NCBI RefSeq assembly: GCF_002906155.1
Contig: NZ_MUJK01000007.1
Location: 124,001-188,000, forward strand
Direction of reading: 5' to 3'
DNA length: 64,000 nt
Source of the DNA: Pseudomonas laurylsulfativorans
GTDB lineage: Bacteria; Pseudomonadota; Gammaproteobacteria; Pseudomonadales; Pseudomonadaceae
Position numbers and translations under genes: made by a program. Below are positions 15,154 to 23,795 of this stretch, piece by piece. Under the pieces are notes generated by a model that was not told where the DNA came from, made no database searches, and saw only the letters and a list, made by a program, of their open reading frames with translations. Each line of letters opens with the position of its first letter. Positions within the stretch are counted from its first letter, which is position 1.

Positions 15154-16395
15154 ATGACCCGATCTTCGACCGCCTCCCCTTCCCACGTCGCCATCATCGG
15201 CGGCGGCCCTGCCGGTCTGATGGCGGCCGAAGTGTTGAGCCTGGCCGGGATCAAGGTCGACCTGTACGACGGCATGCCTTCGGTCGGACGAAAATTCCTC
15301 CTGGCCGGCGTTGGCGGCATGAATATCACCCACTCCGAAGCCTACCCGGCGTTTCTCTCGCGCTACGCCGAGCGCGCCCCGCAGATCGCCCCTCTGCTGC
15401 GCGGCTTCGGTGCAGAAGCGCTGTGCCAATGGATTCACGAGCTAGGCATCGATACCTTCGTCGGCAGTTCCGGCCGGGTGTTCCCCACCGACATGAAAGC
15501 CGCGCCGCTGCTACGCGCCTGGCTCAAGCGCCTGCGTGACAGCGGCGTAGTTATCCACACCCGCCACCGCTGGCTCGGCTGGGACGAGCGCGGCGGTTTG
15601 CGCATCGACAGCCCGGAAGGCGAGAAAACCGTTCAGGCCGACGCCACCCTGCTCGCCCTCGGTGGCGGCAGTTGGTCGCGCCTGGGCTCGGACGGTGCAT
15701 GGATGCTGCCACTGGAGCAGCACGGCGTAGGACTGGCGCCGTTGCAACCGAGCAATTGCGGCTTCGAGGTGCAGGCCTGGAGCGAGTTGATGGTCAACAA
15801 ATTCGCCGGCGCGCCGCTGAAAAACATCGCCATTGGCCTTAACGACGACGTTCCGCGACTCGGCGAATGTGTGATCACTGCTACCGGGATCGAGGGCAGT
15901 TTGATCTATGCCCTGTCGGCACCCATCCGCGAAGCAATCAACCGACACGGTTCGGCAACGATTCATCTGGACCTGCTGCCCGGCCGGCCTGTGGATAAAG
16001 TTCAGGCGGCGTTGAGCAAGCCCCGGGGATCGCGCTCCATGGCCAAGCACCTGCACAGCCAGTTGGGTATCGATGGGGTAAAAGCGGCGCTATTGCGTGA
16101 GCTGACCAGCGCCGACTGCTTTGCCGACATGGCCTTGCTGGCCCACGCGATCAAGGCATTGCCACTGACACTGGTGCAAACCCGTCCACTGGATGAGGCT
16201 ATCAGCAGCGCTGGTGGTGTGTTGTTCGAAGCAATGGATGAGCGCTTGATGCTCAAGCAAATGCCTGGCGTGTTCTGCGCGGGAGAGATGCTGGACTGGG
16301 AAGCGCCGACCGGCGGCTATCTGCTCACCGCGTGTTTCGCCAGTGGGCGAGCGGCGGGGTTGGGGATGGTGGAATGGTTGAGGCGCCAGGTTTAA
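15154..16395 (+). CDS. NAD(P)/FAD-dependent oxidoreductase, TIGR03862/HI0933-like flavoprotein
   Basis: Flavoprotein of 413 residues. The N-terminal FAD motif is VAIIGGGPAGLMAAEVLS (about residues 11-28) followed by VGRKFLLAGVGGMNITHSE, characteristic of the HI0933/BaiN-like family. The C-terminal motif GVFCAGEMLDWEAPTGGYLL binds FAD again. The function of this family is poorly known. It is monocistronic here, followed by the IS110 element. Confidence 0.88.
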   Translation: MTRSSTASPSHVAIIGGGPAGLMAAEVLSLAGIKVDLYDGMPSVGRKFLLAGVGGMNITHSEAYPAFLSRYAERAPQIAPLLRGFGAEALCQWIHELGIDTFVGSSGRVFPTDMKAAPLLRAWLKRLRDSGVVIHTRHRWLGWDERGGLRIDSPEGEKTVQADATLLALGGGSWSRLGSDGAWMLPLEQHGVGLAPLQPSNCGFEVQAWSELMVNKFAGAPLKNIAIGLNDDVPRLGECVITATGIEGSLIYALSAPIREAINRHGSATIHLDLLPGRPVDKVQAALSKPRGSRSMAKHLHSQLGIDGVKAALLRELTSADCFADMALLAHAIKALPLTLVQTRPLDEAISSAGGVLFEAMDERLMLKQMPGVFCAGEMLDWEAPTGGYLLTACFASGRAAGLGMVEWLRRQV

Positions 16396-16413
16396 AGACC
16401 GAGGCGCGCCCTT

Positions 16414-16429
16414 CCCGAGCAGGCTCGCT
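16414..16429. repeat. Left half of a REP sequence interrupted by the insertion element
   Basis: CCGAGCAGGCTCGCT stops at CT and the missing remainder CCCACA stands at 17597 after the element. Joined, the pieces read GAGCAGGCTCGCTCCCACAT, the REP seen intact at 62729-62748. Confidence 0.85.
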
Positions 16430-16440
16430 TGTATGTTTAG

Positions 16441-16600
16441 ACTTGAAGGGGTGGGTGGGACTAAAGCTCGTCATCTGACTCTGACCAGTACAGACCGTGG
16501 GAGACTTCGTCCCACCCCTTCACCTAATGCGCCGATAAGGAATGCATCGGCTCGGACCGACGATAGAAACAAGCCAGCGCAACGGTGAACCCCAACAAGT
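16441..16600 (+). ncRNA. Putative bridge RNA of the IS110 element
   Basis: Two stem-loops with internal loops can be drawn. Stem 1 pairs GAAGGGGTGGG-AC (16445-16461, with a 4-nt bulge) with GTCCCACCCCTTC (16509-16521). Its inner stem is TCTG/CAGA (16474-16477, 16491-16494), and the internal loop carries AGCTCG (16465-16470) and GTGGGAG (16497-16503). GCTCG matches the left side of the REP target and GTGGGAG is the exact complement of CTCCCAC on its right side. Stem 2 pairs GCGC (16529-16532) with 16577-16580, with inner TCGG/CCGA (16547-16560). Its loop carries GGAAT and ACAAG; ACAAG is complementary to CTTGT at the left junction and GAAT matches the right end. Ends of the RNA are estimated. 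Confidence 0.65.
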
Positions 16601-16628
16601 CTTTAAACCCTAGCTCGGAGGGTGGGCC

Positions 16629-17591
16629 ATGACAATCCTTGATTCTCAGGTGGTCGTTGGTGTGGATGTGGCGAAGGACGAGATTGTTATCTATCGATCC
16701 GACCTGGAACGAACCCGAAATGTCGCGAACAAGCGATCAGCCCTGAAGCAATGGCTCAAGACGCTACCTGCGAACAGCGCTATCGCGCTTGAAGCGACCA
16801 ATATCTATCACCTTGATACAACGGAAATAGCCCATGAAATGGGCCATGACGTTTATGTCATCGATGGCTGTCGCCTCAACAAATACCGCGACGGAATAGG
16901 CATGAGGGCGAAAACAGATGCCTTGGATGCCGAACTGCTGGCGCGTTACTTGAGCAGGGAGTCCGACAGACTGAGGATCTGGAGTCCTCCGCCGAAGGCT
17001 TACACCCAACTCAAAAGCCTGCTTCGTCGCCGGGCTCAGTTGGTCCGGGGCTGTGTCGCACTCAAGCAAAGCTGGAAAAACGAACCCCTGCTCAAAGAAC
17101 AGTTCAAGCAGCTTCTGGCCGCCATTGCCCAGTTCGAAAAAACGATTCAGAAAACACTCAAGGAGATTGCTGAGGACGCCGGGATGCAGGATCAGGTGAA
17201 GCGCTGCCAGGCCGTCGAGGGTGTCGGGCTCCTGACAGCCACAGCAGCGGCCACAGCGTTTTTGCGTGGAAAATTTGCTAACAGCGACGAATACGTGGCC
17301 TTCCTCGGCATGGATCCGCGGGTGAGGCAGTCAGGACAAAAGGATCAAAGGCGTCGACTCTCCAAGCGAGGAGACTCGGAGTTCCGGCGCCTGTTTCACA
17401 ACAGCGCCATGGCCGCCAGCCGTTCGCCGATCTGGAAACCGTACTACGAGAGTTATCTGGCCAGAGGCCTAAAAGGTACTCAAGCCTTGGTTATCCTGGC
17501 ACGCAAGCTGGCCAGAGTGATGTTCGCGTTGATGAAAAACCAAAGTGAATACAAGCCTAATTCTATGCTTGGGGGTTCCCCCCAAACATAG
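16629..17591 (+). CDS. IS110-family transposase (DEDD recombinase)
   Basis: Protein of 320 residues. The N-terminal RuvC-like DEDD domain has VVGVDVAKDEI (Asp13), IALEATNIYH (Glu55) and KTDALDAELLARYL (Asp97, Asp100). The C-terminal Transposase_20 domain has GVGLLTATAAATAF and GMDPRVRQSGQKDQRRRLSKRGD, with the presumed catalytic Ser235 in the SG pair. All key residues are intact, so the element may be active. A GGAGG ribosome site stands 7 nt before ATG. The stop codon overlaps the right end repeat AAACATAG, leaving no 3' noncoding region. Confidence 0.95.
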   Translation: MTILDSQVVVGVDVAKDEIVIYRSDLERTRNVANKRSALKQWLKTLPANSAIALEATNIYHLDTTEIAHEMGHDVYVIDGCRLNKYRDGIGMRAKTDALDAELLARYLSRESDRLRIWSPPPKAYTQLKSLLRRRAQLVRGCVALKQSWKNEPLLKEQFKQLLAAIAQFEKTIQKTLKEIAEDAGMQDQVKRCQAVEGVGLLTATAAATAFLRGKFANSDEYVAFLGMDPRVRQSGQKDQRRRLSKRGDSEFRRLFHNSAMAASRSPIWKPYYESYLARGLKGTQALVILARKLARVMFALMKNQSEYKPNSMLGGSPQT

Positions 17592-17594
17592 AAT

Positions 17595-17668
17595 CTCCCA
17601 CATTGATCTTCTGTGAACACAGAATTTGTGAACGACACAGATCCAGTGTGGGAGCCTGCTCGCGAAGG
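17595..17668. repeat. Right remainder of the interrupted REPIN
   Basis: CTCCCACATTGATC continues the REP cut at 16429, and GTGTGGGAGCCTGCTCGCGA at 17646-17668 is the facing partner. The spacer includes the near-palindrome TTCTGTGAACACAGAA. Before insertion this was an ordinary GAGC-type REPIN between the flavoprotein gene and rhlE. Confidence 0.8.
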
Positions 17669-17691
17669 CAGTTTGGCCTGCGCTACTGCTG

Positions 17692-19029
17692 TTAAGGCTT
17701 GCGCTTACGCGGCCCGGTATTGAACACCGGCACCTTGCGCACTGGCTTGATCGAAGGCTCCGCCGGCGCAACCTCTCCGCTATCTACCCACTTACCAAGA
17801 TTACGCTTGCCGCCACCACCGGAAGCCTTGGGCTTCTTCGGTTTTTTTGGCTTCTTGATCACCTGACCACTGGCATCGGTATCCGGCACCCGGTGCTCTG
17901 GCTCGAAGTCCGGCTCGCTCTGCCGCTTCAGGGTCTGGCGAGTCAGCATCTCGATAGCCGACAGCAGATTCACTTCATCGGCGCAGACCAGGGAAATCGC
18001 CTCGCCCGTCGAACCTGCGCGACCGGTACGACCGATACGGTGGATGTAGTCCTCGGCGACGATCGGCAAGTCGAAGTTGACCACCAATGGCAGGTCTTCG
18101 ATGTCCAGGCCTCGGGCCGCCACGTCGGTGGCGACCAGAATCTGCACTTCACTCGCCTTGAAGCGGTCCAGTGCACGCTGACGGGTCGCCTGGGGCTTGT
18201 CGCCGTGGATACCGTCGGCATTGATGCCCAGGCCCTGGAGTTTTTCCACCAGCGCGTCCACGCCATTACGGGTCTTGGCGAACACCAGCACCTGCTTCCA
18301 CTTGCCCTTGCGCATCAGGTGCACGAACAGCTCCGGCTTGCGCTTCTTGTCCACCGTCACGATCCACTGCTTGACGGTATTGGCAGCGACGTTGCGCGGG
18401 CTGACTTCAATGCTCAGCGGGTCATTGAGCATCTGCCCGGCCAGCAGGCGGATGTCATCGGAGAAGGTCGCGGAGAACAGCAGCGTCTGACGTTTCTTCG
18501 GCAGCGCGCGGTAAATGTTCGCCAGCTCCTCGGAAAAGCCCAGGTCGAGCATGCGGTCGGCTTCGTCCAGCACCAGGGTTTGCAGCTGATTGAACTTCAG
18601 TGCGTTCTGGCGGAACAGGTCGAGCAAGCGGCCCGGAGTCGCTACCAACAAGTCGACGCCACTGCGCAGCTTCATCATTTGCGGGTTGATGCTGACGCCG
18701 CCGTACACCGCGTAAGTGCGCAACGGCAGGTTTTCGGCGTATTGGCGCACGGCTTCGTGAACCTGCTCGGCCAGCTCGCGGGTCGGCACCAGGATCAGTG
18801 CACGAACCGAGTTGGCGGTGACTTTCGGCCCTTCCATGGCCAGCAGTTGCAACAGCGGCAGGGCGAAACCGGCGGTCTTGCCGGTGCCGGTCTGGGCCGC
18901 GGCCATCAGGTCACGACCGGCCAGCACTGCCGGAATGGCTTGCGCCTGAACCGGCGTCGGAGTCTGGTAGCCGAGCGTCTCAAGGGAGCGCAGCAAGGGT
19001 TCGATCAGGCCAAGGGTGGCGAAAGTCAT
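17692..19029 (-). CDS. rhlE: DEAD-box ATP-dependent RNA helicase RhlE
   Basis: RNA helicase of 445 residues. It has the Q motif region GYQTPTPVQAQAIP, Walker A AAAQTGTGKT, motif II VLDEADRMLD, motif III LLFSATFSDD, and motifs V/VI ATDVAARGLDIEDLP and YIHRIGRTGRAG. A lysine-rich C-terminal tail (KKPKKPKKPKASGGGGKRN) is typical of RhlE and aids RNA binding. RhlE acts in ribosome assembly and mRNA decay. It is transcribed alone on the minus strand. Confidence 0.95.
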   Translation of the reverse strand: MTFATLGLIEPLLRSLETLGYQTPTPVQAQAIPAVLAGRDLMAAAQTGTGKTAGFALPLLQLLAMEGPKVTANSVRALILVPTRELAEQVHEAVRQYAENLPLRTYAVYGGVSINPQMMKLRSGVDLLVATPGRLLDLFRQNALKFNQLQTLVLDEADRMLDLGFSEELANIYRALPKKRQTLLFSATFSDDIRLLAGQMLNDPLSIEVSPRNVAANTVKQWIVTVDKKRKPELFVHLMRKGKWKQVLVFAKTRNGVDALVEKLQGLGINADGIHGDKPQATRQRALDRFKASEVQILVATDVAARGLDIEDLPLVVNFDLPIVAEDYIHRIGRTGRAGSTGEAISLVCADEVNLLSAIEMLTRQTLKRQSEPDFEPEHRVPDTDASGQVIKKPKKPKKPKASGGGGKRNLGKWVDSGEVAPAEPSIKPVRKVPVFNTGPRKRKP

Positions 19030-19094
19030 GGGAGTACCGTAGGAAAATTCAGCGCGGTTGTGCGAAACAAGAGTGCAATGGCGCGCAGTTTACC

Positions 19095-20036
19095 CTAATT
19101 CACACGGGATTCTGTCGGCACCACCGTCGGCACTACCTTATCCACTGGCTGCTGCGGCTTACGACGCCACTGTGGCAAACCAATCAACACCACGGCGCTG
19201 ATGATCACGGCCATCGCCAGGGCTTCTTCGATGCCAATGGTCTCGCCGACGAAAACGATCCCCAGCAACACCGCCACCGCCGGGTTGACGTAGGCATAAC
19301 TGGTGGCCGCGGCTGGACGCACGTGCTTCAACAGGTACATGTAGGCGTTGAAGGCGATGATCGAACCGAACACAGTCAGATACGCCAGAGCCGCCCAGCC
19401 TTCGATCGGCGGCATTTTCTCCAGATGTTCACCGCTCACCGCACTGGCGATCAGCAGCACCACACCCCCCACCAGCATTTCCACGGCACTGGCCATAGCC
19501 CCTTGAGGCAACGGCAGGTGTTTGCTCCACACCGAGCCGAAGGCCCAGGTCGCCGCCGCGAACACCAGCAGTGCCGCGCCCAATGGGCTCGACTGCAGGT
19601 TGGAACCAAGGTTGAGCATGGCAATGCCGATCAGCCCGAGAACAATCCCGGCCCATTCGAGACGGGTATTACGCGCACCCCAGAAATATCCACAGAGCAA
19701 GGTAAACAGCGGCACCGTCGCCACTGCCAATGCGGCGACCCCGGAAGCCACGCCCGTGTGCTCGGCGACACTGACCGCGCCATTACCACAGGCGAGCAGC
19801 AACACGCCGATGACCCCGGCAGCTTTCCACTGTGCCCAGGTCGGCGCCGGCGCCCCACGCCAGCGCAGGAAGGCGTACATCAAGGTCCCGGCAATGACGA
19901 AGCGGATGCCGGCAAGCAGCAGCGGCGGCCAATACTCCACGCCGATGCGGATCACCAGGTAGGTCGAGCCCCAAATCACATACAACGCGAAAAAGGCTGC
20001 GATCAACGGTAAGGGAAAACGACGGAGGCCAGGCAT
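19095..20036 (-). CDS. yedA: YedA-type EamA/DMT drug/metabolite exporter
   Basis: Inner-membrane protein of 313 residues with ten hydrophobic segments in two EamA domains. The opening FALYVIWGSTYLVIRIGVEYWPP is the YedA-type signature. The hydrophilic C-terminal tail (RRKPQQPVDKVVPTVV) is longer than usual. The divergent Lrp-family gene starts 164 bp away, which suggests amino-acid-responsive control of an exporter. Confidence 0.88.
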   Translation of the reverse strand: MPGLRRFPLPLIAAFFALYVIWGSTYLVIRIGVEYWPPLLLAGIRFVIAGTLMYAFLRWRGAPAPTWAQWKAAGVIGVLLLACGNGAVSVAEHTGVASGVAALAVATVPLFTLLCGYFWGARNTRLEWAGIVLGLIGIAMLNLGSNLQSSPLGAALLVFAAATWAFGSVWSKHLPLPQGAMASAVEMLVGGVVLLIASAVSGEHLEKMPPIEGWAALAYLTVFGSIIAFNAYMYLLKHVRPAAATSYAYVNPAVAVLLGIVFVGETIGIEEALAMAVIISAVVLIGLPQWRRKPQQPVDKVVPTVVPTESRVN

Positions 20037-20200
20037 GGGGAGCAGCTCGCAGGCAAGACAAGTGAACGGCTATTCTAGAAAGGCCAACGGCAGAAAATAA
20101 GTTACAAAACCTGTTTATCGCACCGGTACACTTTTCAAAACACGGAGATTCTTGCGATAAACCATGTTTTCGAAAGCCAGTCATTTTCAGGAGTCACCCC

Positions 20201-20656
20201 ATGGACAAATACGACCGCATGCTGCTCAGCGCCCTGCTGGAAAACGGTCGCGCGTCCTACGCGGACCTGGCGCGCAAGGTTAACCTGTCTGCCCCGGCGG
20301 TGGCCGAGCGCGTGGCCAAGCTCGAATCCAGCGGCGTGATCACCGGCTATCAGGCAAAGGTCGACATGGCCAAGCTCGGCTTGCCCATCCAGTGCGTGAT
20401 CGAACTGCGCCTGAACCAGCACGGCAACCAGAAAGCCTACGACGATCTGATCAAAATCCCGCAATTGACTGAATGCCATCGGGTGACCGGCGATCCCTGC
20501 GTGATCATGCAAGCAGCGGTGGGCTCGATGCCGGAGCTGGAGGAGCTGATCAACCGGATTGCCACGTTCGGGTTCAGCAAGACCTCGATTGTGTTGTCGA
20601 GTGCGATAGAGAAGCGGGTGCCGTTGGGGCACATTGAGGGGAATGGCAAGCTTTGA
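20201..20656 (+). CDS. Lrp/AsnC-family transcriptional regulator
   Basis: Regulator of 151 residues. The N-terminal helix-turn-helix includes ADLARKVNLSAPAVAERVAKLE (about residues 23-44), and the C-terminal RAM ligand-binding domain includes ECHRVTGDPCVIMQAAVGS. It is divergent from the yedA-type exporter and probably controls it. A ribosome site, CAGGAGT, lies 8 nt before the start. Confidence 0.92.
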   Translation: MDKYDRMLLSALLENGRASYADLARKVNLSAPAVAERVAKLESSGVITGYQAKVDMAKLGLPIQCVIELRLNQHGNQKAYDDLIKIPQLTECHRVTGDPCVIMQAAVGSMPELEELINRIATFGFSKTSIVLSSAIEKRVPLGHIEGNGKL

Positions 20657-20670
20657 TCGAACGCGGAACC

Positions 20671-20770
20671 TGTAGGAGCGAGCCTGCTCGCGATGATCGC
20701 CAACGATATCGCGGGAAACCTGACACCCCGCACTGTTCTCGGGTTCATCGCGAGCGGGCTCGCTCCTACA
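20671..20770. repeat. REPIN, GAGC type
   Basis: TGTAGGAGCGAGCCTGCTCG faces CGAGCGGGCTCGCTCCTACA across about 60 bp. It fills the gap between the 3' ends of the Lrp gene and the convergent exonuclease gene. Confidence 0.9.
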
Positions 20771-20786
20771 GGGATTGGCGGAGCTC

Positions 20787-21398
20787 TTAGAACCCGCGAT
20801 AGCGCTTGAGGTGCTCGCCCACTTTCGCCGCAGGGACCTTCTGCAACTTGCACAACAGGTCATGGGACAGCTCGCGCAAGCCGTGCTTCTGGCGCAGCTC
20901 TTCGGCCAGGTGCGCCGTCAGGTTGGCCGCCATCTCGGCATCGGCCATGGCCCGGTGGGCCTTGCCGGTGTGGGGCAAGTTGGCAAACGTGGTGAGCGTG
21001 CCGAGTTTGTGGTTCGGCGCGGCGGGCATCAGGCGGCGGGCCAGTAACAACGAGCAGGCAAAGTTCTGCAGGCGGGTGCGTTTGATTCGCCCCAGCTCAA
21101 AGTCCCAGAACTTCTGGTCGAATGCGGCGTTGTGCGCCAGCAGTGGCGTGGTGCCGACGAATTCATTGACCTCGTTCATCACCTGCTCTGCCGACGGGGC
21201 GGTGCGCAGCATGGCGTTGCTGATGCCGGTGAGTTGTTCGATGAAGGCAGGGACGCGTACGCCGGCGTTCATCAGGCTCTGGTAACGCTCGACGATGCGC
21301 CCCTGTTCAAGAATCACCACGGCAATTTCCGTGGCCCGACAGCTGCTGCTCGGGGAGATCCCGGTGGTTTCAAAGTCGATGACTGCGATGCGTTCCAA
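20787..21398 (-). CDS. DEDDh 3'-5' exonuclease, DNA polymerase III epsilon-like
   Basis: Protein of 203 residues with all three exonuclease motifs: ExoI VIDFETTGIS (Asp, Glu), ExoII LLAHNAAFDQKF (Asp) and ExoIII KAHRAMADAEM (His, Asp). It is shorter than DnaQ and lacks its C-terminal polymerase-binding part. It may act in DNA repair or RNA trimming. It precedes, by the direction of transcription, no other gene; the NYN protein gene is upstream on the same strand, 22 bp away. Confidence 0.9.
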   Translation of the reverse strand: MERIAVIDFETTGISPSSSCRATEIAVVILEQGRIVERYQSLMNAGVRVPAFIEQLTGISNAMLRTAPSAEQVMNEVNEFVGTTPLLAHNAAFDQKFWDFELGRIKRTRLQNFACSLLLARRLMPAAPNHKLGTLTTFANLPHTGKAHRAMADAEMAANLTAHLAEELRQKHGLRELSHDLLCKLQKVPAAKVGEHLKRYRGF

Positions 21399-21420
21399 AC
21401 CTGGTTGAACTCCGTAAAAA

Positions 21421-21900
21421 TCAATTCTTGAGCAGCAACGCGCCTTCGATCGGCACGTAGCGGCTGGCGGCGCGGATCAGCGAGTTGGCCGTGAGCCCCG
21501 GCACGCCGTAGGCCACCGCCTGTACGCCGTGTTTACTGATGATGCGCTCGAGCAGCATGTCGAAATCGCCATCACCGGAGGCCAGTACGATTTCATCGAC
21601 ATGGTCGGCGGCGTCCATGATGTCCAGGGTGATGCCCACGTCCCAGTCGCCCTTGGCCGAACCATCGCTGCGCTGGATGTACGGCTTGAGCTTCACGGTG
21701 AAACCGAGGTTGCGCAGGATCTGCTGGAACTGCTGCTGCTTGCTGTCACCACGGTCGATGGCATAGGCATAGGCTTCGACGATCTCGCCCTGTTTACTGA
21801 TGTCAGCCCACAGCGCGGCGTAGTTGAAGTGGCAACCATAAGCCTGACGCACGGTGTAGTAGAGGTTTTGGACGTCGGCGAACACTGCGATTTTTTTCAC
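21421..21900 (-). CDS. NYN-domain (LabA/DUF88-like) protein, putative RNase
   Basis: PIN-like NYN domain protein of 159 residues. The acidic active-site residues are in AVFADVQNLYYTVRQ and LASGDGDFDMLLERI, the latter with DxD-type metal ligands. NYN proteins are predicted endoribonucleases. It lies 22 bp upstream of the exonuclease gene on the same strand; co-transcription of two nucleases is likely. Confidence 0.88.
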   Translation of the reverse strand: MKKIAVFADVQNLYYTVRQAYGCHFNYAALWADISKQGEIVEAYAYAIDRGDSKQQQFQQILRNLGFTVKLKPYIQRSDGSAKGDWDVGITLDIMDAADHVDEIVLASGDGDFDMLLERIISKHGVQAVAYGVPGLTANSLIRAASRYVPIEGALLLKN

Positions 21901-21988
21901 CGGTTTTCCTCAAGGCTGAACCAGGCCCCAGGCCCGAAAAGTCGCCCAGTATGCCAGCCCAGAGGATTGTTCCGCGAATAATCGGCTA

Positions 21989-22092
21989 TGTGGCGAGGGA
22001 GCTTGCTCCCGTTGGACTGCGTAGCAGGCCCTTTGGGTTCTAAAGCAAGGGGGCTGCTTCGCACCCCAGCGGGAGCAAGCTCCCTCGCCACA
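21989..22092. repeat. REPIN, GGGAGCTTGCTCCC type
   Basis: TGTGGCGAGGGAGCTTGCTC faces GAGCAAGCTCCCTCGCCACA. It sits 6 bp before the stop of the next gene. The inner spacer has GCTGCTTCGCACCCCAGC, typical of this REP class. Confidence 0.92.
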
Positions 22093-22098
22093 GAGGGG

Positions 22099-22875
22099 TC
22101 AGACGTAGGAATCGTCGTCGCCGCCGAAGAGCGAGTCATCGCTGTAGTCAGCGTCGCTGAACCCGCCCTGATCGTTGCTGTAGGCGTCGTTACCAGCCAT
22201 GCGCTGGTCATCGCCCCAGCCATTGTTGCCCTGGTCGTTGACCTGGGCCGGCTCTTCCTTGATGACTTCGACGACTTCCGGTTGCTGATTGTGATGGAAC
22301 AGGCTGCTGATGCCTTGAGCCAGCATCACGCCACCTGCCACGCCGGCGGCGGTTTTCAGCGCGCCACCGAGGAAACTGCTGCCGGCCGCTGCCGGAGCCT
22401 GTTGCTGCGGAGCATAGCCCTGCTGTGGAAAGTTTTGCTGCGGGGCACCGAAGTTTGGCTGAGGCGCTTGCGCACCAAACGACGAGCGCCCCGGCTCGCG
22501 CCAGCCGCCGCTCGATGGCGGTGCGCTCTGGGTGGGTGCCGGTTGTGGATCACGGGAGGCGCCGCCAAAGATACTCGACAAAAAGCCACCGCTACTCGGT
22601 GCCGGAGCCGGGGTCGCCTGAGCCTTGGCCTGTTGCAGTTCGGCCTGCAACTGCTGGACTTGCCGGGTCAATTGCTGGTTCTGTTCATCGAGGCTCTTGA
22701 TCGCCGCCTCTTGCACCAGAATTGCCTGGGTCATGAAATAACCTGCCGCCGGCTGGCGCGCCAGGTGTTCCTTGATCCGCGCCTCGGCCAAGGCGTCGCG
22801 CGGGGCTGAGTCCGTTTCGGCCTGTTGCAGCCGGGAAAACAGTCCATCGATCAGGGTTTGTTCTTCGCTGTTCAT
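22099..22875 (-). CDS. DUF2076 family protein, periplasmic ligand-binding-like sensor
   Basis: Protein of 258 residues starting MNSEEQTLIDGLFSRLQQAE. The N-terminal 80 residues are helical with LDEQNQQLTRQVQQLQAELQQ, a coiled coil. A Q/P/G-rich linker follows, then a glycine-rich hydrophobic stretch (FLGGALKTAAGVAGGVMLAQG) and an acidic, aspartate/serine-rich tail. This arrangement is the DUF2076 family; its role is not established. The next gene is divergent. Confidence 0.85.
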   Translation of the reverse strand: MNSEEQTLIDGLFSRLQQAETDSAPRDALAEARIKEHLARQPAAGYFMTQAILVQEAAIKSLDEQNQQLTRQVQQLQAELQQAKAQATPAPAPSSGGFLSSIFGGASRDPQPAPTQSAPPSSGGWREPGRSSFGAQAPQPNFGAPQQNFPQQGYAPQQQAPAAAGSSFLGGALKTAAGVAGGVMLAQGISSLFHHNQQPEVVEVIKEEPAQVNDQGNNGWGDDQRMAGNDAYSNDQGGFSDADYSDDSLFGGDDDSYV

Positions 22876-23054
22876 GGCGACCTCATAGATTGCCGGGAGA
22901 AATCGTTGCCCTTTTCCACGGAGGATAAGGGGCCCGACCTTAATGGATGCTGAAACAGGATGTTTCAATGGCCTTTACCGAACGTTTACGTTTGCGTCCC
23001 CCGGCGCTTGATCGGTTAAAGTGAACCACTGCTTCCAACCTGCGATACCAACTG

Positions 23055-23729
23055 ATGAATCCGTTAGATGTCCTGCGTGACTCGCTGTACTTCTTCAAGC
23101 GCAATCTGGGCCAGATCGTGCAGCTGTGCCTGCCGCTGGTGATGCTTGAGGCGCTGTTGCAACAAGTGGTCGACCACTCCACGGAGCCGGACAGTTTCCC
23201 CGGCATCAGCGTGATTGTCGGCCTGCTGGTTTACCCGCTGTACACCGGCGCGCTGATTCTGTTTCTCGACGCCCGCAGCCGGGGCGAGTCGCCGCGTAAC
23301 CGCGACCTGCTGGCGATGGCCGCGAGCCTGTGGCCACGCTTCGCCCTGCTCACAGCGCTCAATACCGTGCTGATTCTGCTGGGCCTGTCGCTGTACTTCT
23401 TGCCGGGCATCTACCTGATGGTCACCCTGGCGTTTGGCGAATACCTGTTGGTGTTGCGCGGCCTGGCGCCGCTGGCAGCCATGAAGGAAAGCCTGCGCAT
23501 GACCAAAGGTCACTTCCTGCGCATCCTGCTGTGCATTCTGTGTGTGATGGGGCCGCTGTGGCTGCTCAAGGGCGCTACCCTGGCGGTGTATCCGGAACCG
23601 CAAAACCCGGTGATCTCGCTGCTGATCGACAGCGCGCACAGTTTCCTGCAGCTGTTTACCAGCGTGGTGCTGTTCCGCTTGTTCATGCTGATCAATCCGC
23701 AGCCTGAGAGAAATGACAACTCGCTCTGA
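23055..23729 (+). CDS. YciC family membrane protein
   Basis: Integral membrane protein of 224 residues starting MNPLDVLRDSLYFFKRNLG, with about six hydrophobic segments (for example ISVIVGLLVYPLYTGALILF and VLILLGLSLYFLPGIYLM). It matches the YciC family of unknown function. The start lies 65 bp before a possible coupling with the phosphatase-family gene downstream. Confidence 0.85.
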   Translation: MNPLDVLRDSLYFFKRNLGQIVQLCLPLVMLEALLQQVVDHSTEPDSFPGISVIVGLLVYPLYTGALILFLDARSRGESPRNRDLLAMAASLWPRFALLTALNTVLILLGLSLYFLPGIYLMVTLAFGEYLLVLRGLAPLAAMKESLRMTKGHFLRILLCILCVMGPLWLLKGATLAVYPEPQNPVISLLIDSAHSFLQLFTSVVLFRLFMLINPQPERNDNSL

Positions 23730-23795
23730 CCTTGGGCGCGACCATCGCTCTCGGGTATGCTCGGGAACAATTTTGTAACGCTAATAAGCCGAGCC

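Larger units (their letters stand above)
16430..17596 (+). mobile_element. Complete IS110-family insertion sequence in a REP target
   Basis: The element of about 1.17 kb runs from TGTATGTTTAG (16430) to AAACATAGAATCT (17584-17596). The CT dinucleotide at both edges (16428-16429 and 17595-17596) is the expected recombination core; one copy belongs to the element. A 7-bp subterminal inverted repeat, TATGTTT (16432-16438) and AAACATA (17584-17590), is present. There is a long leader of about 200 bp before the transposase and none after it, the layout of the IS110 group whose bridge RNA lies upstream. There is no target duplication other than the core. Confidence 0.88.
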
